DNA of 53,435 bases from Coriobacteriia bacterium (lineage in GTDB: Bacteria; Actinomycetota; Coriobacteriia; Coriobacteriales; UBA8131), in contig WRBR01000004.1 in NCBI GenBank assembly GCA_009784425.1, forward strand, positions 1 to 53,435. Reading direction: 5' to 3'. The notes under the pieces are model-generated. The model was not told the origin of the DNA and did not search any database. It saw only the letters and a program-made list of their open reading frames with translations. Positions 34,357 to 42,005 of this stretch are shown here, piece after piece. The position numbers were made by a program, and so were the translations under genes. The first letter of the stretch is position 1. Each line of letters opens with the position of its first letter.

Positions 34357-34656
34357 CTAGGAGTCAAGACCCAGCACGCGCGCGTACCCGGCAGCCCCAT
34401 GATAGAGAGACTTAGAAACGCGAGCGATGGTGGTGGCAGAGGCTCCGGTTTTTTCGGTGATGGTGGTGTAGGGCTCTCCAATGCTTAACAGGCGAGCTAC
34501 CTCCAGGCGTTGAGACATCTCTTCCACCTCACGAATGGTGCACATGTCTGCTAAAAGCGCGGCAATATCCAAAGGGTCGTCAAGCTCTGCAAGCGCAGCA
34601 TAGAGTCTCTCCAGCTCAAGCTGAGTAGCCGGCCTCACGCTTTTAGATCCGGGCAT
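34357..34656 (-). CDS. yerC: YerC/YecD family TrpR-related protein
   Basis: A 99-aa helical DNA-binding protein of the TrpR superfamily. The helix-turn-helix includes REVEEMSQRLEVARLLSIG and the recognition helix TGASATTIARVSKSL, then LYHGAAGYARVL, the hallmark ending of this family. ATG 34656 has AAGGGCG upstream, inside the 3' end of cimA, and follows the cimA stop by 2 nt. Regulatory targets are unknown. Its place within an amino-acid gene operon suggests, but does not prove, control of that pathway. Confidence 0.88.
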   Translation of the reverse strand: MPGSKSVRPATQLELERLYAALAELDDPLDIAALLADMCTIREVEEMSQRLEVARLLSIGEPYTTITEKTGASATTIARVSKSLYHGAAGYARVLGLDS

Positions 34657-34658
34657 GC

Positions 34659-36245
34659 TCAATCGCCCTTCATCAGTCCATACACGATGGCGTCCACCAG
34701 GGCATCCCAAGATGCCTCGATGATATTCTCGTTAACCCCCACCGTGCCCCAGCGCTGGCTGCCACTTGAGGTTTCGATGAAAACGCGCGTTGTGGCGCTG
34801 GTGCCCACCGAGCCATCGATAACGCGGACCTTAAAGTCCTGCAGTTTAAGCTTGTCAATCTGCGGATAAAAGCGGGTGATAGCCACGCGCAGCGCCTTAT
34901 CGAGGGCGCTCACTGGGCCGTTGCCCTCAGCCGTAGCAATGAAACGTTCATTGCCTACCAGTATCTTAATGGTTGCCTCAGTGGTCTTGCCTCCGTCAGG
35001 GCGCCGCTCAGTGATAACGCGAAAAGACTCAAGAGAAAAGTAGAGCGGCTTTGTGCCCAACTCTCTGTGAATCAGCAAAGCGAGAGAGGCATCGGCGGCT
35101 TCGTAGGAATAACCCTTGGCCTCACGCTCCTTGATACGATTAAGAATGGCTGTTTGCTTATCGTCGGTTAAGTCAGGCACCGATATGCCCAGCTCTTGAG
35201 CCTTGACCCTCAAAGCAGCCCTGCCGGCAAGCTCACTCATCACAACATGCGAGAAATTGCCCACCTTGGCTGGGTCGATATGCTGGTACGCATCAGTCAT
35301 GCGCGTCTCGGCGCTCACGTGCATGCCGCCCTTGTGGGTAAAGGCGTTCTCGCCTACATACGGGGCAAATGGATCCTGGGCCATATTCATGGTGTCGGCC
35401 ACAAAACGGGAGAGTGAGGTAAGCTGCGTCAATTGCGCGGGACCTACGGTCTCATAACCCAGCTTAAGCTCTAAATTTGCTATTATCGTTAGCAAATTAG
35501 CATTCCCTACGCGCTCACCGCAGCCATTAATTGTGCCCTGCACCATAGAGACACCGCACATCACCGCCAGAAGAGAATTGGCAACGGCACAACCGCTGTC
35601 GTCATGGGCATGGATACCAAAGGACACATTCTCGTCCAAAGTGCGCAAGGCAAAGATAGTCTCTTGGATGATGGCGCTTATCTGGTGAGGTAGCATCCCG
35701 CCGTTGGTGTCAGCCAATACGATGTACTCGGCACCGGCCTCAAGAGCTGCAACGAGAACCTCATAGGCATACTGGGTATTCTCAAGATAGCCGTCAAAGA
35801 AATGCTCGGCATCAAAGAAGACCCTTTTGCCCGCTTGAACCAGATACTTGATTGACTCAAATATCATGCGCAGGTTCTCTTCGCCTGACATCCTGAGAGC
35901 CTGCTCCACTTGGCGCTCCGAAGCCTTGGCAACCAAGGTAATCACCGGCACCGCACAGTTGGCCAGCATTTTGAGGGCGGGGTCTTCGTCAGGCTTGAGA
36001 CCTTTTCGTGCCGGCAGGCCAAAGGCAACCAGTTGCGCGTTCTTCAATACAAGCTTGCCCCTTGCGAAGGCAGAATAAAAGGCGGTGTCCTTGGGATTAG
36101 AGCCCAAGAAGCCGCCTTCTATATAGTCAACTCCAAATTCGTCCAGCCGCTTTGCGATGCGTATCTTGTCCTCAATGCTCAGGCTGATGCCTTCGCGCTG
36201 AGCGCCGTCACGTAAGGTGGTGTCGTAAGTGATGACCTTTGTCAT
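34659..36245 (-). CDS. cimA: Citramalate synthase (2-isopropylmalate synthase family)
   Basis: A 528-aa enzyme that condenses pyruvate and acetyl-CoA to citramalate, the first step of the threonine-independent isoleucine route. The HMGL-like barrel starts with TYDTTLRDGAQREGISL and contains GIHAHDDSGCAVAN and VQGTINGCGERVGNANL. A C-terminal LeuA-type regulatory dimer domain (about 395-528) carries the feedback site in the family. ATG 36245 is chosen at the conserved start; 41 upstream codons lie inside ilvE. It is adjacent to ilvE, which completes the same pathway. Homocitrate or isopropylmalate synthase is less likely because the length and motif set fit the CimA type. Confidence 0.9.
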   Translation of the reverse strand: MTKVITYDTTLRDGAQREGISLSIEDKIRIAKRLDEFGVDYIEGGFLGSNPKDTAFYSAFARGKLVLKNAQLVAFGLPARKGLKPDEDPALKMLANCAVPVITLVAKASERQVEQALRMSGEENLRMIFESIKYLVQAGKRVFFDAEHFFDGYLENTQYAYEVLVAALEAGAEYIVLADTNGGMLPHQISAIIQETIFALRTLDENVSFGIHAHDDSGCAVANSLLAVMCGVSMVQGTINGCGERVGNANLLTIIANLELKLGYETVGPAQLTQLTSLSRFVADTMNMAQDPFAPYVGENAFTHKGGMHVSAETRMTDAYQHIDPAKVGNFSHVVMSELAGRAALRVKAQELGISVPDLTDDKQTAILNRIKEREAKGYSYEAADASLALLIHRELGTKPLYFSLESFRVITERRPDGGKTTEATIKILVGNERFIATAEGNGPVSALDKALRVAITRFYPQIDKLKLQDFKVRVIDGSVGTSATTRVFIETSSGSQRWGTVGVNENIIEASWDALVDAIVYGLMKGD

Positions 36246-36246
36246 A

Positions 36247-37167
36247 TCACACCCTATAGAGCCATGACTCAAACTCAGGCACTCTGCCGGCCACCACATC
36301 AAAGAAGGCAGTTTGGAGCTTCTCGGTGATGGGGCCTCGCTTGCCGCTTCCGATGGTGCGATAATCAATGCGGGCTATGGGGGTTACCTCAGCGGCGGTG
36401 CCGGTGAAGAACACCTCGTCAGCGCCGTACAAATCGGTTCTGACTAAAGAGGCCTCGCTCACCTCGTAACCAAAGTGGCGAGCCAGCTGCATCACGGAGT
36501 CACGGGTTATGCCCTCGAGGATGCCATCCGATACCGGCGGCGTTTTGAGAGCGCCGTTTCTCACCACAAAAATATTCTCGCCGCTGCCCTCGGCAACCGT
36601 GCCGTTTTCATTGAGCAAGATAGCCTCACCGTAACCATGATCGAGCGCCTCAATGTGCGCCAAGCCGCTGTTGAGGTACGAGGCAGACGACTTCACCACG
36701 CCCGGCGTGGAGTTTGCCGTACGCTGGCGCCACGAAGAGATGCCGGCGTGCATTCCTTGCTCCAGCGCCTCTTCGCCCAGATAGGCATTCCAAGGCCAAA
36801 CAGCTATGGCCACATCAATGGGGGCCGGACGAGGATTCACGCCCATAGAGCCATACCCACGATAGGCTAAGGGCCGCACGTAGCAGCTCTCCAGCTCGTT
36901 TGCACGGATGAGCTCCGCGGTGGCGTCAGACAGCTCGCGGGCGCTATAAGGCAAGTCCATCATGATAAAAGAGGCCGAGCGTACAAGCCGCTCCATATGC
37001 TCAACGAGCCTGAACACAGCCGAGCCCGTATCTGTTTTATAACAACGAATACCCTCAAAAACCGCCGTGCCGTAATGCAGGGCATGCGTGAGAATGTGCG
37101 TGGTGGCTTGCTCCCAGGGAATCAACTCACCGTTTCTCCAGATGTATTTGCTTGTCACAAGCGCCAT
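36247..37167 (-). CDS. ilvE: Branched-chain amino acid aminotransferase
   Basis: A 306-aa PLP enzyme for the last step of valine, leucine and isoleucine synthesis. It has ALHYGTAVFEGIRCY, the probable PLP-lysine region VVKSSASYLNS, and the class IV signature NENGTVAEGSGENIFVV. AAGGAGAT lies 5 nt before the ATG. First gene of the probable ilvE-cimA-yerC-map operon; its stop nearly overlaps the cimA start. Confidence 0.95.
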   Translation of the reverse strand: MALVTSKYIWRNGELIPWEQATTHILTHALHYGTAVFEGIRCYKTDTGSAVFRLVEHMERLVRSASFIMMDLPYSARELSDATAELIRANELESCYVRPLAYRGYGSMGVNPRPAPIDVAIAVWPWNAYLGEEALEQGMHAGISSWRQRTANSTPGVVKSSASYLNSGLAHIEALDHGYGEAILLNENGTVAEGSGENIFVVRNGALKTPPVSDGILEGITRDSVMQLARHFGYEVSEASLVRTDLYGADEVFFTGTAAEVTPIARIDYRTIGSGKRGPITEKLQTAFFDVVAGRVPEFESWLYRV

Positions 37168-37201
37168 GATATCTCCTTCAAGATGGTCTCAATAACGTAA
37201 T

Positions 37202-37207
37202 AGTATA
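37202..37207 (-). promoter_or_regulatory. Putative -10 box (TATACT) of the ilvE-cimA operon
   Basis: Read on the minus strand, TATACT lies 34 nt upstream of the ilvE ATG. The -35 region is not recognisable. Confidence 0.35.
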
Positions 37208-37435
37208 AGCTACTCTCGTAATCTTGTGGTGCGACAAAGAAGCCCGGCATCTTTGTCCATCGTAACACTAATCAACAGAACGGTAACACGAATAAGTCCG
37301 TCTGCCTTGCAGCAATTACCGCCTGCCAGTGATGGATTAAAACCTGAGAGTAAATATCAGGCAAACAACGATTATTAATGCCCGTGTGGGTGTGACTAAC
37401 CCACTCAAATTAATATGAGTTAGCGTAATGTGGTT

Positions 37436-37441
37436 TATAAT
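37436..37441 (+). promoter_or_regulatory. Consensus -10 box (TATAAT) of the hydrogenase operon
   Basis: An exact TATAAT 72 nt before the hyaA start, preceded by an A/T-rich stretch with the inverted repeat ACTCA-N8-TGAGT but no TTGACA. This suggests an activated promoter. Confidence 0.45.
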
Positions 37442-37513
37442 GTTACCAAGCAACATGTAAGTCAGGTTTGTTGTCAGCCCAGCATAAGGCTGGGCATTCA
37501 AGGAGGTGTACGT

Positions 37514-38869
37514 ATGACAACGAAGGAGAAACGCAAGGTCAGCATACTTGATGAGCTGCTGGAACAGCGTGGTGTTAAAAGGCGCGACTTCCTCAAGCTC
37601 TGTGCAGGCGTTGCGGCAACGCTCGGACTCTCCCAAGCTGCAATACCAAGGATTGCAGAGGCTTTGGAGGGCAGTGTTATCGGACCAAATACATCCGGTG
37701 CACTCGCTCCCACCATTTGGTTGGAGCTGGCATCCTGCACAGGATGCACGGAGTCACTTGCTCAAGTTGATACTCCCGATATTGCCACCATCGTGCTCGA
37801 ACTCATCTCGCTGAACTATGCAGAGACTTTGAGCGCCGGTGCAGGCTGGTCACTGGAGTTGGCAAAAGAGCAAACCATCGAAGTTGGCGGCTACATACTC
37901 GTCATCGAAGGAGCCCTGATGGAAGGCTGGGATGGCGACGCCCTCCGCATTGCCGACGAAAGGGCCACCGACATTGTTGAGCACGCTGCCTCTCACGCCG
38001 ACGTCATTGTTTGCGTTGGTAGCTGCGCCGTAGACGGTGGCTGGCAGGCTGCTCATCCCAATCCGGGTGGCGCCATTGGCATTCAGCGTTACCTGACCAA
38101 GGCTAAGGCAGAAGGCCGTCTTGACTATGACCTTCCCCCGATAGTCAATGTACCCTGCTGCCCCTCAAACCCCGAGCACGTAGTGGCCGTTTTAGTGGAT
38201 TGGCTCCTTTTGAACAGAGCCCCCGAACTCACCGCTGACAACAAGCCTGCGTTGATGTTTGGGCAGTACCTTCACGACAACTGCCCCCGTCGCGGGCATT
38301 TTGAGAACGGCGAATTTGTGCGCCAGTTTGGTTCTAAGGAAGAGGCAAAAGCATATTGCCTCTATACCGTTGGCTGCAAAGGCCCCGAGACCAAGGCAAA
38401 CTGCCCCATTGTGCGCTGGAACCGCCGCAGTGGCTGGTGTGTTGAGGCGGGCGCTCCTTGTATAGGCTGTGCCACCGCCGACCCGCGTCGTGCTGGCTTT
38501 GACTGGGTCACCATGAACACCCCCTTCTTAAAGCACCTGAGAAACGTTGGCTTTGGAGGCCTGACCTTTAGTCCTGCTATTATCGCCTGGGGAGCTGCCG
38601 GCTTAGTGGTAGCTGCTCTGGTAATTCATGGCTTTGGCATGAAGGCAAGCGGCCGCACCAAGGGCGGCGCTCCCTATGAGCTTGAGCGTAAATGGGATAA
38701 GGATCATCCTGACAAGGCTCTGTGTACTTCCGAGGCAGCCAAAAAGTGCGCCGAAGCACAAGGATTGGACTGTTCGGATGCAGATGCAAACGCAGACGCA
38801 GATGCAGATGCAGATGCCGATGCAGATGCCTGCGCAATCGATACCAATGAAGAAGGAGGTGGCAAATAA
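37514..38869 (+). CDS. hyaA: [NiFe] uptake hydrogenase small subunit (Tat-exported, membrane-anchored)
   Basis: A 451-aa electron-transfer subunit of a group 1-type membrane-bound hydrogenase. The Tat signal KRRDFLKLCAG precedes the cluster motifs: proximal CTGCTE, VGSCAVDGG and PCCPSNPE, then medial/distal ligands from HDNCPRRGHF, GCKGPETKANC, SGWC and CIGCATADPRRAGFD. A single C-terminal helix (about 360-385) anchors it beside the cytochrome b. The last 30 residues are an odd Asp-Ala repeat (422-439). Chosen ATG 37514 has AGGAGGTG upstream; the longer frame from 37430 lies before the ribosome site. The start of the large subunit overlaps the stop by one base. Confidence 0.94.
   Translation: MTTKEKRKVSILDELLEQRGVKRRDFLKLCAGVAATLGLSQAAIPRIAEALEGSVIGPNTSGALAPTIWLELASCTGCTESLAQVDTPDIATIVLELISLNYAETLSAGAGWSLELAKEQTIEVGGYILVIEGALMEGWDGDALRIADERATDIVEHAASHADVIVCVGSCAVDGGWQAAHPNPGGAIGIQRYLTKAKAEGRLDYDLPPIVNVPCCPSNPEHVVAVLVDWLLLNRAPELTADNKPALMFGQYLHDNCPRRGHFENGEFVRQFGSKEEAKAYCLYTVGCKGPETKANCPIVRWNRRSGWCVEAGAPCIGCATADPRRAGFDWVTMNTPFLKHLRNVGFGGLTFSPAIIAWGAAGLVVAALVIHGFGMKASGRTKGGAPYELERKWDKDHPDKALCTSEAAKKCAEAQGLDCSDADANADADADADADADACAIDTNEEGGGK
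38777..38830 (+). repeat. Hexanucleotide (GATGCA) repeat encoding an Asp-Ala tail
   Basis: Nine GAY-GCN hexamer units, one changed to AAC-GCA, encode alternating Asp and Ala at the C-terminus of hyaA. A slippage-prone microsatellite whose length probably varies between strains. Confidence 0.9.
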
Positions 38870-40677
38870 TGGCGAACGAAACCACAATCAACGGACAACC
38901 TGGTGACAACCAGAATACTGGAGCTGTAACAGGCGGAGATGTCGAGCCGGTAGTCCCCATCAGTGCAGAGCTTGAAGAAGAAGAAGTAGAGACTGGTCCT
39001 ACCAGAATCGTGAGTGGGCAGGCGGTAATCGACCCCGTCAGCCGTATCGAAGGCCACCTGCGCATTGACATGGAAGTCAAAGACGGCGTGGTTGTTGATG
39101 CCTGGACTTCAGGTACTTTGTTCCGCGGAATGGAAACAATCCTTGAAGGACTTGAGCCCACCGATGCTGCCTATATCACGCAGCGCATCTGCGGTGTTTG
39201 CCCTGTAAGCCATGCCCATGCTGCCAGTATGGCCGCAGAGGCTGCTTCCAACACCCAGATACCCAATGGTGCTCGCATCATCCGCAACATACTGGAGGGC
39301 GCGCAGTTCTTGCACTCACACATCCTCTGGTTCTATAACCTGGCAGCTTTGGATTATGTCAATCCACTCAATGCCCTCGCGGCCGACCCTCGCAAAGCGC
39401 TTGAGATAGCTTTTGATGCAGGCACCAGCATCTCTGACTTTGGTGCCGTGCAAAGAAGACTGAGAACCTTTGCAGAAAACGGCCAGCTTTCCATCTTCAG
39501 TGGCAACTGGTTTGACACTGAGGACAAGGCCTACAATCTGCCCCCCGAGCTTGACCTCATCTGTACCGCTCACTACCTTGAGGCTCTGGAGATGCAAGCA
39601 GTTGCCTCCGAGATCAGCGGTATCGTCGGCGGAAAGATGCCCCACGTCATGAGCTCCATCCCCGGCGGCACCACCTGGGTGCCCACGGAAGAAAAGCTTG
39701 ATGACGTTTTATTCCGCGCCATTCGCCTCCGCGATTGGGTAGGGGCTACCATGATTCCTGACACGCGCGCTATTGCCCCTTACTATCTGGACGTTGCCGG
39801 ATACGGCAAAGGCGTTGGCAGGTTTGGTGCCTGGGGAGTCTTTGACACTGAGAGCTTTGAGCCGGGTGACCGCTATCTGCCTGCCGGCGTTTGGGGCCTG
39901 GGCGACAGCAGCGTTGCCCCGGCAGAAGAGGATGCCATCACCGAGGAGACCGTCCGTGCGTACTACAAAGATAGTGGCGCACCAATCAATCCACGCGAGG
40001 GCATTACCGATCCGGAGTATCCGGCCGGCGGCCGCAACCTGCAGGAGCGCTATACCTGGATCAAGGCTCCACGCTACGAAGGCAAGCCTCTTGAGGTAGG
40101 CGGATTGGCTCGCTTACTGGTTGCTTACAACAGTGGCAATACCTTTGTGAAAACAGAGATTGATGCACTGCTTCGTCATCTCTCTGTTGCAGCCGGTGCA
40201 ACTCTGGGAGTTGAGGCTCTTGCTTCAACACTGGGCCGTACTGCGGCGCGCAACATCGAGACCTACTATGTTGCCACCAAGTTGGTTGACTGGACTATGG
40301 AGCTCATTGAGGCCATAAAAGATGGCAACGCCGCAACCTTTAACAACACCGGAAAGATCTCCGGCGAGGGCACCGGCATGTGGGAGGCTCCCCGTGGAGC
40401 TCTCTACCACCACGAGAAGGTCAGTGGCAATAAGATTGACATGTACCAGATCATCATCCCCTCAACGTGGAATGTAGGCCCGCGCGACGCCCAGGGCGTA
40501 CGCGGCCCTATGGAAGAGGCGCTCGTTGGTGTTCCCGTAGCCGATCTTGAAAAGCCCATCCATGCACTCCGCACGGTGCACAGTTTTGACCCCTGCATCG
40601 CTTGTGCAGTACACATTACCGAACCTGCTACCGGCAAGACCTTTTCTACGGTCACGAGCCCCTGGGGGGTGAAGTAA
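38869..40677 (+). CDS. hyaB: [NiFe] hydrogenase large subunit
   Basis: A 602-aa catalytic subunit that oxidises H2. The Ni-Fe ligands are C108 and C111 in RICGVCPVSHAHA, and C576 and C579 in DPCIACAVH. The chain ends 20 residues after His582, the usual maturation cleavage site, so a 20-residue C-terminal peptide must be removed by a protease (hyaD at 47.06 kb). It lacks its own signal and is expected to be carried out through the membrane with HyaA. An acidic N-terminal extension of about 45 residues precedes the conserved domain. Confidence 0.96.
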   Translation: MANETTINGQPGDNQNTGAVTGGDVEPVVPISAELEEEEVETGPTRIVSGQAVIDPVSRIEGHLRIDMEVKDGVVVDAWTSGTLFRGMETILEGLEPTDAAYITQRICGVCPVSHAHAASMAAEAASNTQIPNGARIIRNILEGAQFLHSHILWFYNLAALDYVNPLNALAADPRKALEIAFDAGTSISDFGAVQRRLRTFAENGQLSIFSGNWFDTEDKAYNLPPELDLICTAHYLEALEMQAVASEISGIVGGKMPHVMSSIPGGTTWVPTEEKLDDVLFRAIRLRDWVGATMIPDTRAIAPYYLDVAGYGKGVGRFGAWGVFDTESFEPGDRYLPAGVWGLGDSSVAPAEEDAITEETVRAYYKDSGAPINPREGITDPEYPAGGRNLQERYTWIKAPRYEGKPLEVGGLARLLVAYNSGNTFVKTEIDALLRHLSVAAGATLGVEALASTLGRTAARNIETYYVATKLVDWTMELIEAIKDGNAATFNNTGKISGEGTGMWEAPRGALYHHEKVSGNKIDMYQIIIPSTWNVGPRDAQGVRGPMEEALVGVPVADLEKPIHALRTVHSFDPCIACAVHITEPATGKTFSTVTSPWGVK

Positions 40678-40678
40678 A

Positions 40679-41374
40679 ATGGCACATCTCGCACATTACA
40701 GACAGGCACATCCTCTTCCCTTTGTGATCTCTCACTGGGTCAACCTGCTCTCGATGCTGTTACTCATCTTTACAGGCTTTTATATCCACTTTCCCTTCTT
40801 TGAGGGCTTCATGGGCATTGCCCGCGGCGTACACCTTTTCTGCGGCTTTGTGATTTTCCTTAACATGGTGCTGCGCGTGGTGTTGGCGTTCATCGTCAAG
40901 TCTGCTGCCTTTGGTGGCACACGTGTGGTTGACAAGGACTACAAGTCCTTCCTGCCGCAGGTAGACAATCGCCATCAATTTGGTGCCTGGATCAAATACT
41001 ACCTCTTTTTAAAGAGGGACCATCCTCTGGGCGGCAAGTTTGGTGTACTGCAAAAGACCACCTATGTTCTGGTTCCCCTCATGATTCTCGTCATGTTCGT
41101 CACAGGCATGGCCCTTTGGGGCGTCACCGCAGACGTGGGTCCCTTTGCTGCACTCAATGACTTGGTAGGCGGCATCATGATAATGCGCATTATCCACTTC
41201 TATCTGATGTGGGCGTTTATTATCTTCACCTTCATCCATGTATACCTTGCCACCATCGAAGGTCTTGGACCAGTCAAGCTCATGTTCTTCCGTCAAGAGA
41301 GCGGCGGCCTGATCTACGACCCCGAGCAACACAACATCGTAGGCGAGGACAAAATGGACGGCGACAAGCACTAG
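40679..41374 (+). CDS. hyaC: Hydrogenase b-type cytochrome subunit
   Basis: A 231-aa di-haem cytochrome b561-type membrane protein that links the hydrogenase to menaquinone. It has four main helices; likely haem ligands are histidines in FVISHWVNL, GVHLFCGF, MRIIHFYLMW and FTFIHVYLA. It starts one base after the hyaB stop. Completes the HyaABC complex, feeding H2-derived electrons to the quinone pool. Confidence 0.92.
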   Translation: MAHLAHYRQAHPLPFVISHWVNLLSMLLLIFTGFYIHFPFFEGFMGIARGVHLFCGFVIFLNMVLRVVLAFIVKSAAFGGTRVVDKDYKSFLPQVDNRHQFGAWIKYYLFLKRDHPLGGKFGVLQKTTYVLVPLMILVMFVTGMALWGVTADVGPFAALNDLVGGIMIMRIIHFYLMWAFIIFTFIHVYLATIEGLGPVKLMFFRQESGGLIYDPEQHNIVGEDKMDGDKH

Positions 41375-41375
41375 A

Positions 41376-41417
41376 GAGTTAAGAGTTAAGAGTTAAGAGT
41401 TAAGAGTTAAGAGTTAA
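41376..41417. repeat. Six perfect 7-nt tandem repeats (GAGTTAA)
   Basis: Six copies of GAGTTAA run directly after the hyaC stop, and a further partial copy lies at 41459. As 7 is not a multiple of 3, the array puts TAA in every frame. Confidence 0.92.
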
Positions 41418-41420
41418 ACC

Positions 41421-41453
41421 CTCTGTCATCCTGAGCTAAGCGAAGGATCCAGT
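41421..41453. repeat. Dispersed repeat ending CGAAGGATCCAGT, copy 1
   Basis: Resembles the widely scattered GTCATCCTGAGC...GAAGGATCC repeat. A degenerate copy lies at 46989-47022 in the same orientation. The last 13 nt are identical in both. Confidence 0.65.
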
Positions 41454-41486
41454 TTAGGAGTTAAGAGCTGTATGAGTCTTTCCTTT

Positions 41487-41518
41487 GAAGGGGCCGGCAC
41501 AAAGTGTCGGTCCCTTTG
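41487..41518. terminator. Terminator between hyaC and the convergent regulator gene
   Basis: GGGGCCGGCAC-AAA-GTGTCGGTCCC forms a stem with G-T pairs, followed by TTTGCTT. It sits between two converging genes and may work both ways. Confidence 0.6.
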
Positions 41519-41520
41519 CT

Positions 41521-41916
41521 TCAGCCAGACAGCACCAAATCTATCAAATCTTGTTTAGAGTGAATATTTAGCTTCTCATACACGTGCTTAACGTGGGTTC
41601 TTGCCGTGTTATGAGAAATGTGCAAGGTGTGTGCTATGTATTTGGCGCTTCGCCCCAGGGCGGTGTATCTGAGTATCTCAGACTCTCGTTGGGTGAGTCG
41701 ATACTGCTGAGTGATTTTCAGGCAGCTCTTATCCAAAAGAGGGGTGCCGGAGATACTTAAATCATCAATTTGTTGTGAATCCAGTAGCTGCATGTATGAG
41801 ATCTCCATATTTAAGAAATCGTTATGTGCATATTCTGGCCATTTTGGGTTTCGCAATATACCAACTTTTGGGCGATATTCCGGCTGATTCAGGCGCAAGC
41901 GGCCAATGTCACCCAA
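41521..41916 (-). CDS. LuxR-type helix-turn-helix protein, possibly truncated
   Basis: The C-terminal 65 residues are a classical LuxR/GerE DNA-binding domain (LTQRESEILRYTALGRSAKYIAHTLHISHNTARTHVKHVYEKL). The N-terminal 65 residues are not recognisable, and there is no sensor or membrane domain, whereas many relatives in anaerobic Actinobacteria are several hundred residues long. The only starts are TTG 41916 or ATG 41808, both without a ribosome site, and an in-frame stop lies shortly upstream. So it may be a remnant of a larger regulator. It lies divergently from the molybdoenzyme operon, which it could control. Confidence 0.55.
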   Translation of the reverse strand: MGDIGRLRLNQPEYRPKVGILRNPKWPEYAHNDFLNMEISYMQLLDSQQIDDLSISGTPLLDKSCLKITQQYRLTQRESEILRYTALGRSAKYIAHTLHISHNTARTHVKHVYEKLNIHSKQDLIDLVLSG

Positions 41917-42005
41917 AGTGAGTGTTTTAGATTTCTCGCGCGGGGACTAAGGTATGTTTTTGGGAATTTTGGGGGCTGTGTTTGAGATGCAGGGAAAGGA
42001 GAAAA

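Larger units (their letters stand above)
37168..37513. other. Divergent intergenic region between ilvE and the hydrogenase operon
   Basis: The 346-nt gap carries promoters for both sides. On the plus strand, TATAAT lies at 37436-37441, with ACTCA-N8-TGAGT (37403-37420) just upstream as a possible operator. A stable hairpin GCCCAGC-ATAAG-GCTGGGC (37477-37495) ends a few bases before the Shine-Dalgarno AGGAGGTG and may affect hyaA translation. I see no small gene in it. Confidence 0.55.

Noticed and set aside
37391-37425. A common operator for the hydrogenase and rdhA promoters, because both regions contain CTAAC and GTTAG.
   Set aside because: The half-sites are in opposite order (CTAAC...GTTAG versus GTTAG...CTAAC) and at different distances from the -10 boxes, so a shared site is not supported.
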